Origin: Salvia splendens
Lineage: Eukaryota; Streptophyta; Magnoliopsida; Lamiales; Lamiaceae
Direction: 5' to 3'
Length of the DNA: 64,000 nt
NCBI RefSeq assembly: GCF_004379255.2
Contig: NC_056033.1
Location: 39,086,719 to 39,150,718, forward strand
The first letter of the stretch is position 1, and the number at the start of each line of letters is the position of its first letter. Below are positions 57,946 through 64,000 of the stretch, in pieces. The notes under the pieces are model-generated. The model searched no databases and had not been told where the DNA came from. It saw nothing but the letters and a program-made list of their open reading frames with translations. The position numbers and the translations under genes are program-made.

Positions 57946-60900
57946 ATGGAACTGAGTAGTTGCAATGTTAAGCATTTATCCAAACTATTAGGGGAGGGTT
58001 GGTGATAAAAGTTTGCAATACCAATTCCAATAGAAGGCCCGTGACTCGAACCAAGATTTTAAGGGATGTATATGACATTGAAGATGCTAAAAGACTACAA
58101 AAGCCTCCTTCAGGTTTGCTGTTTGGTAAGAAACAAGTGATACATAGAAGTTCATGTTTTACAGTGGCTGCTAGGACAATACGTAAAATAAAATCTGAAC
58201 CTAGTGATAGTGATCCCAGTGCTGATGGGGATTCAGACTGTGATGTGAGTGACACTACGACATTATCACAGCTCAAGAACCGGTTATTGACAAAGAGAAA
58301 GAAGTTTGTTTCCACTGACAAGAATGCCGTGGAAGATGAATCTGATCTTAATGAGCCGCTTATCAATTTGAAATCAAAGCATTCAAAGGCCTCACGAGCT
58401 AAAAGAAGACGCCTGAATCCAAGTGCTATTTCCTCTGCAACCATTAAAGCAGCTATCACATCTGAAGAGAATTTGGTTTCTGAAGCTTCAGAGCAAGCTG
58501 GCGGTGAATTAGCTCCACTTATTCATGTCAAGGTCGGGGTTCAAGATGCTGAGCAAATAGGATGCCACAATGGAATGCAAATGGCTTCATCTACTGGCCA
58601 TAAAGAGGTGGTCAATCCTGCTCAGATGACAGTTCTACCTGAACATGACAGAGAACCTCTATCTTATGTAAACAGATATGAAGAGTGTCTTACTAATGAG
58701 ATGTGCTATGATCATTTGGAGGATGTTGAACCTATTTCCATTCTTACCCTTCAGGATGAAGCTAACATCAGGATGGAAACCAAGGAATCTGAATGTCCGG
58801 AACTGCTGGGTTCTGCACCAGAAGAAGTTACGAAGCCAAAAGAGAATCCAGATTCATGTTCTACAGTAACTTTGTTTTCTGCTGATACAGATGCCAATGT
58901 ATCTTGTCATTCTAGTAGTTCTTTGATTGTTGAAGATATGCCTGATGGATGTGGTTCTAGCTGCAGGGTTCTTGATATGGCTATTGATGGTTGCAGCACA
59001 CCTCCTTGTGGATCTAATACAGTCTTCTTTGACAGTAAAGCTGAGGCACATATTCTCTCTGAGCTAAGCAACTCCCAGAGTAGCCCTGGCAAGAACTTTG
59101 GCTCCAACCCAGGTTCCATTACAACCTCAAGTACTAGGCATAATCTCATTTCCATGAAAGATACTATTGCTGATGAGGAACAACTTTCAACATCTTCCTC
59201 TGATACCACGATGAGGAATGACTTCAATTCTGAAGGTCAAACTGAAGATGAGTCATTGAAACCTCTGGACAAGCAGAAATTAGAATTTCCAATGACTTGT
59301 ACCGAAAATGAGAGTTCTTTAGATTACAGAACTTGTGATGATGCTGAAACAATTTTAAAACCAGAGCAACACCAACTTCCTCAAAGACTCTTTTCCTCCC
59401 GCAAGGTAACTATGATTTTGTGCTTGATTGTTTATTTCTACGTGGTTGTTCCAACCATATGAAATTAATTGGTCTTCATCAACAGGCTTTGTCTCCGTCT
59501 TCTCAAGAGCGATTGTGTTTGATAATGAATTCTGTTGGAATCGCTAATGATGTAGATCAAAGTAGTAAGTAAAGTAGTTCGAGGTTCTCTAACCATGTTA
59601 TTAAGGATTTTATAACTCCCCCTTCTCCCATCACTGTATGCATGAAGAACCCTATCCTTTTCATGTTACACTTCTCCATTGATTCTATGAGAACATTGAG
59701 AAAACAGATTCCTGAATGTGAAATTTCACAAGTGCTTCTTGTCATAGAGTAGAAAATCTTTGACTTGCTGCTGTGTTTTGTGTTCAAATCATAATTTGAT
59801 AACCTCTAGAAGCTTGTGTGTAATATACTTAATCTGAAATGTTTCCACTGCTCACCCATGCAGCTATGTGGCCATCTAATTTATTTATTTTCCATATATT
59901 CCTTGACCATCCCCTTCGATGTCAGCAGTTGATTATAAATGTGAGGAGAAGCTCTTTGAAAATGAGACTGGAAAGGAGTCTTCATCTCTAAGATCAGAGG
60001 TTCAGGAGGAAGGAAAAACTGTGAAGCACAGATTGCCTGGACAGGTTAGCCAGCGGAAATTCGTCATATCTCCCAGACGCATCAGCAAGAGATCACAGAT
60101 AGTCAAAGGCAACCTTGAAGGCCCTCGTTTCTCACGCGCCTTACCTAATCTCAGTACTGGGTGTACCTCTGTTCAAGGATGCTCAGAAAGTGCTGTTGCA
60201 TTCTCACAGAGACAGATGCAAGACATGGAGTCTGTTGCACTAAAACTGATGAATGAGTTGAAGTTCATGAAGGACATTGTGGAACAAAAATTGCTTTTTG
60301 AAGCATACCGCAATGCTTCCTTAAAGAATGATGCAGATGAGGTATGCAATATGTATGTTTTATAACATATTAGTATATTTTATCTGCTTAAATTTCTACC
60401 AAAAAATTTGTACACTCAACTACTATTTAACTCTTTAGTGTCTTTGATGATCTTCTGTAACGAGCATAACTGTACAGTCTTCTAGTATTTGATTTTGCCT
60501 CCTTGTTCATATTACTCTAAAGTTCACATATATTACTGACTTAGAAGTCTGGCCACCTTGTGTTGCCTTTACAAAATTTCCGATTATAATTCTTAGGCTG
60601 TTTCTTGTCACTTGTGTTCCAGTTAAAATAAACTTCTATGTTAAGCTGGCCTTGTATCTGCTCAATGCAGAAAATGCTGCACCCATCTAGAAAGGGTGTC
60701 TGTTTTTCTTGCCTTGAGCTGAGAATTAGAGATGTAGTGTTCACATAAATTCTTTGTATGCATTTTACGATACTGGATAAATGCAGTTGACTAGCTGGAT
60801 ATGCCAGTATATAAATGTGCACAGGCCAATACCGAGATAGTTTAACCAGTTTGTGGATAGCTTATTGATATTCTGTTTGGCATTCATGCTTTGAATTTCT

Positions 60901-61359
60901 GAAAATACACTGTCTACATTAGCATACTAATCAATCCAGAATGCCAAGTAGCTTAGACAAGATTTTTTCTTCTTGACAGGTAAAATCAGCCATAAAAAAT
61001 GCTATTAAAGCTGAAGAAACGGCTAAAAAGTGGATGTCTATGATGACCAGAGACTGCAACCGGTTCTCTAAAATAATGGTCAGTCTTATATTTACAACTT
61101 CCTTCATATTTTCTGAAAGTCGTGATTTTTCAGTAGGTTACAAGCTAGAAACAATATCAACTTAGGAAATCTCCTGATTCAAACTCACTGTCGCCATTGT
61201 TAGAAAATGATGCCGGACAGCACACCTTCTTCAAAAGATAGTTCCCAGAAGGGGGAGAGGAAGATCACGTTTGCTGATGAAGCTGGTGGGAAGCTATGTC
61301 ATGTCAAATTTTTTGATGACAGCCCTGCCTCTCCATCTTCTAATGCTGTGGAACAGTAA
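57946..61359 (+). CDS. Unrecognised charged, Ser-rich probably nuclear protein; likely frameshift near the start
   Basis: Exons 57946–59405, 59486–59564, 59926–60341, 60980–61078 and 61204–61359 would encode about 736 residues. I do not recognise the family. Visible parts: VIKVCNTNSNRRPVTRTKIL near the start, a basic nuclear-signal-like SKASRAKRRRLNPS, a long acidic Ser-rich middle, a second basic block FVISPRRISKRSQIVKG, a helical MQDMESVALKLMNELKFMKD, a KAEETAKKWMSMMTRDCNRF block and a C-terminal RKITFADEAGGKLCHVKFFD motif that I have seen in plant proteins of unknown function. The ATG at 57946 reads MELSSCNVKHLSKLLGEGW and hits TGA, while the long frame goes on one base out of register from about 57999 without an ATG of its own. 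The acceptor before exon 3 is a tandem CAGCAG. Not the toxin or transposon type. Confidence 0.65.
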
Positions 61360-62507
61360 GGACATCTAATGCATTCCGGTACGCTTATGCTTCACATGTT
61401 GAGATACGAGTTCATCCATTCTCGGTTAGAGACAGAGAGATTTGCTGCTTGTGTATTCCTGAGTATGGCTGCTAATCACACTGAAGGTCAGTCATATTCA
61501 TGACACCCATTTTTCTTATTCAAATTCTGTTGTAGCTTAAATGCATTCTTACCATGGTAAATATGGGAGAAATGGTCATGAATCAGAACGGGTTGGCCCA
61601 ATTGACACCCCTAACTATAGCCTTAGGAATTTTTATTGTTTTGTACAATCGGCCTTTTATGATCGTGTATTTCCAATAGTTGAAATAGAAGATATACTAA
61701 AACTCTTTAGATACACGATTTCAGCAGCTTTTTGTTGTAGCTGTGAGTCCCCCCCATCTGAGAATATTTATTTGTTAGTCAAATGGATTGTTAATTTTCT
61801 TCACGGCTTAATTAGGGACTGGTTAGGATTTCAATTTTAAGTTTGAGTTATTAACAAAAATGATTTGATCAATTAAGGTGGATATTAGGGGTTGAATACT
61901 CATATTTCAATTTGGACTTTTGCCTACTCTGAGTCGAATTATCTGAAAATCTGATCTGAACAAAGAATCCAAAATTGCATAAAATATATAAAAAAAAGTT
62001 AAAAATCCAAAAATCTAAGACTCATTTTTTTCCATCTTAAATAAAATTATATATCAATCAATCTATCCATTACCTATAAAAATTCAAGTACCATAACATC
62101 TATTACAATCAACAAGCCAAATATCAAATAATCGAATGCTAAAAAGATAGAAAGAATATGATTCATTAGAACATCATACTAAATTCACTAGTTTGAGTTG
62201 CACTTGCATTTAGCAGTAGGGCATGTACTCTCCCTGTCCTGCTTAAAGTGAAAGGTTTCTTTTCGTCACAAGATTTCATGTAGTGATGTTTTATGAGTTG
62301 AGTCCAGAGAATAAAGTAGAGATGACGATAATTCTATTTTAAGAAACATGTCACTATAAGTGAAATAATTCAAAAGGAAACAAATCACTTTAAGTAGGAC
62401 TGGGGGAGCATGTTATAACTTTGAATGAAAAAATAATTTATACATAAACAAGTGAATCAAACAATAATTCTGATCACAAATAAATGAAATAACAATACAA
62501 CATTAAG
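61360..62507. other. Convergent 3' flanks with a MITE
   Basis: No gene is supported. The open frame at 61541–61840 is AT-rich and without known motifs. A Stowaway-like element lies at 62228–62408. Confidence 0.55.
62228..62408. mobile_element. Stowaway-like MITE
   Basis: Ends CTCTCCCTGTCCTGCTTAAAG and the complement CTCCCCCAGTCCTACTTAAAG are inverted. TA is at the left flank and a mutated CA at the right. It is about 181 bp. Confidence 0.7.
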
Positions 62508-63653
62508 TTAGAGCATTTCCTTGAAAATCTGTGTGAAAGCCTGTATGATAACTTTGTGATGCATTCTTGAGTTGAGTGAGAGGAAGTTCATCAACAGCTG
62601 CTCCATCTCTCTAGGCTCAAGGATCTTCTCCGCCACCATCATCTCCGACATTGATTTCTTGAAATCCTCATACGGATCCACCGACTTCTTCACCACCACC
62701 ACGAAGCTCCGCCCATGATCCGACACCATGCATTGCTCTGCCGGCCTCTCCAACATCGGCTTCCTCTCACTACACTCCTCTCCCCCTTTCCACTCTTTCG
62801 ACCCATAACGCTTGAATCTTCTTCTTGGTGGCTTATGCAGCTTCCCCCGCTCCTCCTCGTGGCCACTCTGAGAAAAGAAAGATTTTGGCTCGTGTTGCTT
62901 TGTGTTTCTTCATCTTTTCGTTTCTTGAAGATGGAACCCACCGGTCCAGCTCGTCATCATCGGAGCTGGATGGTGGAGGGATGGGAGTGGCGGGGAAGGA
63001 GATGTCGAATGTTTTGGAGTTGAGAGGGGAGAGGATATATGGAGGTGTATTAGGGGGATTGGGGACTTTGATCATTGAGAAAGGGTTTTTGGGGCGACAG
63101 ATTTGGAGAGAGGAGGTGAGGAGAGAGAAGTGAAGTTTAAGAGCATCCACAGTGGGACGGATGTCCCGACGGACATCCCGACGGACTTCCCAAAAACACC
63201 TTCTGCCACGTCATAAGGACATCCCACTGCACAATGACGGACATCCCGACGAACATCCACAATAATAAAAATTCACAAATTCACCAAATTAAACAATTTA
63301 TGGAATTTAACAATTTACAGTATTAAAATTTCGACAAGAATACGGAGAAAATGCAACCACTTTATTTAAAACAAAAAAACATACATAATTATTAAAAAAA
63401 TACATAGTTAAAAAAAAACTCAAACTTCGACAAATGCGGCCCCCGTCTCACTCCTCAAAGAGCCGTATATATAGAGTTTTTTTTTAAAATTAAAAATCGG
63501 GACGTCCGTCGGAAATCCGCGGAACTCCGGTGTCCGCAAGCGACGTCCGCGTCCGCCTCCCGTTCGCCTAATGGCGGACGTCCGGCATGCCGGTCCGACG
63601 TCAGCCGGGACGTCCGCTGCTGCGGATGCTCTAAGAATTTTGGATTTGGCCAT
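62508..63653 (-). pseudogene. OVATE family protein gene, broken by a MITE in codon 7 and by a frameshift
   Basis: OVATE proteins are plant transcription repressors that shape organs. The C-terminal OVATE domain is complete: SFVVVVKKSVDPYEDFKKSM, MMVAEKILEPREMEQLL and HHKVIIQAFTQIFKEML, stopping at 62508. The N-terminal part (KLHFSLLTSSLQICRPKNPF, then a Pro/Ser-rich stretch to SSSDDDELDRWVPS, 63137 to about 62900) is in a different frame; they would join by removing one base between about 62890 and 62830, close to an AAAA run and CTTTTC. The start is further off still: ATGGCCAAATCCAAAATTCTTA at 63653–63632 is cut by the 491-bp element at 63141–63631, and deleting the element with one TAA copy gives a normal family start (MAKSKILK...). 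The first fault alone stops translation inside the element. Probably non-functional unless the reading is wrong. Confidence 0.8.
63141..63631. mobile_element. Harbinger-like MITE inserted in the OVATE coding sequence, 491 bp
   Basis: Inverted ends GAGCATCCACAG and the complement GAGCATCCGCAG are flanked by TAA at 63138–63140 and 63632–63634. Subterminal regions repeat GACGGACATCCCGACGGA-like words at both ends. The middle is AT-rich with poly-A/T runs. It has no transposase. Confidence 0.88.
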
Positions 63654-63716
63654 TTATTAACTTCTCACACAACAAACATCCATCAAAAGAAAAAAATTGA
63701 AAAAAAATATTCCATC

Positions 63717-64000
63717 CTAGCATGATATGCCATTGTCACAATTAAGTTCATCACTGTCCTTGTGATGATCATCATCATCAGCTGGTGGCAAGAAATAATC
63801 CACAGACAAACCAGAGATGTTGAAATCAATCTCTTCAATACTCCAAGTCTCCTCCAACTTCCACCTCCTCTTGTGAGTCTTCCCATATCTGTAGATGGAG
63901 GCAGTGGTCTTCCCGGAGTGGGCGATGTTGATGCCGTCGACGTGGCGGTAGTCTTCGAGGAAGGACTGGAGACTGGTCTCGTAGAAGATGCAGTCGTCGG
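63717..64000 (-). CDS. DUF620 family protein, C-terminal part
   Basis: The minus-strand frame is open from the right edge of the window to a TAG at 63719–63717, giving the last 93 residues of a longer protein. The visible DDCIFYETSLQSFLEDYRHV, DGINIAHSGKTTASIYRYGK, KRRWKLEETWSIEEIDFNIS and GLSVDYFLPPAD match the C-terminal core of plant DUF620 proteins, which have no known biochemical role. The end is an acidic/His tail (DDDDHHKDSDELNCD). The gene faces the same way as the broken OVATE gene and its stop lies 64 bp upstream of the OVATE start. Confidence 0.85.
   Translation of the reverse strand, partial: DDCIFYETSLQSFLEDYRHVDGINIAHSGKTTASIYRYGKTHKRRWKLEETWSIEEIDFNISGLSVDYFLPPADDDDHHKDSDELNCDNGISC

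Noticed and set aside
62690..62941. Open frame MGSIFKKRK... overlapping the OVATE gene
   Set aside because: Third-frame shadow; the OVATE domain and the N-terminal family motifs lie in the other two frames.
63420..63653. 77-codon frame starting MAKSKILRAS as a separate gene
   Set aside because: It is the OVATE start codon reading into the inserted MITE; everything after codon 7 is element sequence.

Overview
This window is nuclear DNA from a dicot plant. The genes have many short exons with GT–AG (twice GC–AG) introns, the space between genes is AT-rich, and it is littered with small Stowaway-like and Harbinger-like transposons. The protein families are plant ones (JAC1, SICKLE, IRE-type AGC kinase, OEP24, OVATE, DUF620). 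An asterid such as a Lamiales species is my guess; the sequence does not fix the species. There is no operon logic. All exon maps were made by hand from splice signals, reading frame and remembered family conservation.

Layout, left to right: a truncated PEX11-type peroxisome gene (+, 2–373); a DeSI/PPPDE protease gene (−, CDS 2766–3896) with a long 5'UTR intron that holds a Harbinger MITE; a transposon-rich stretch (7.1–11.8 kb) with a hAT-like element full of GGTTCCGG motifs and a young non-autonomous copia-type LTR element with a hairpin tandem array; an EXS (XPR1/ERD1-like) membrane protein (+, 13356–19346); a JAC1-like auxilin J-protein (+, 20377–23444) with a duplicated exon; a GH123/DUF4091-like protein (+, 24808–30893); a MITE cluster; a SICKLE-like gene (+, 33893–35351); an IRE-family kinase (−, 36298–45631) with a MITE just upstream; a Claspin/Mrc1-like gene (−, 48293–52285); OEP24 (−, 53650–55056) with an in-frame stop; an unrecognised charged protein gene (+, 57946–61359) with a probable frameshift near its start; an OVATE-family gene (−, 62508–63653) broken by a MITE in its seventh codon and by a frameshift; and the end of a DUF620 gene (−, from 63717 off the window).

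The genes belong to unrelated cell processes: peroxisome division, de-SUMOylation, membrane transport, chloroplast movement, RNA processing, cell growth signalling, replication checkpoint and plastid envelope transport. What stands out is how often they have been remodelled by small local duplications (EXS decoy exon, JAC1 exon, SICKLE donor site and repeat, Claspin-like repeat) and by MITEs, the clearest case being the OVATE gene. I found no wholly new system. The most unusual items are the doubly broken OVATE gene, the OEP24 stop, the JAC1 exon duplication and the gag-pol-less LTR element with its hairpin repeat array.
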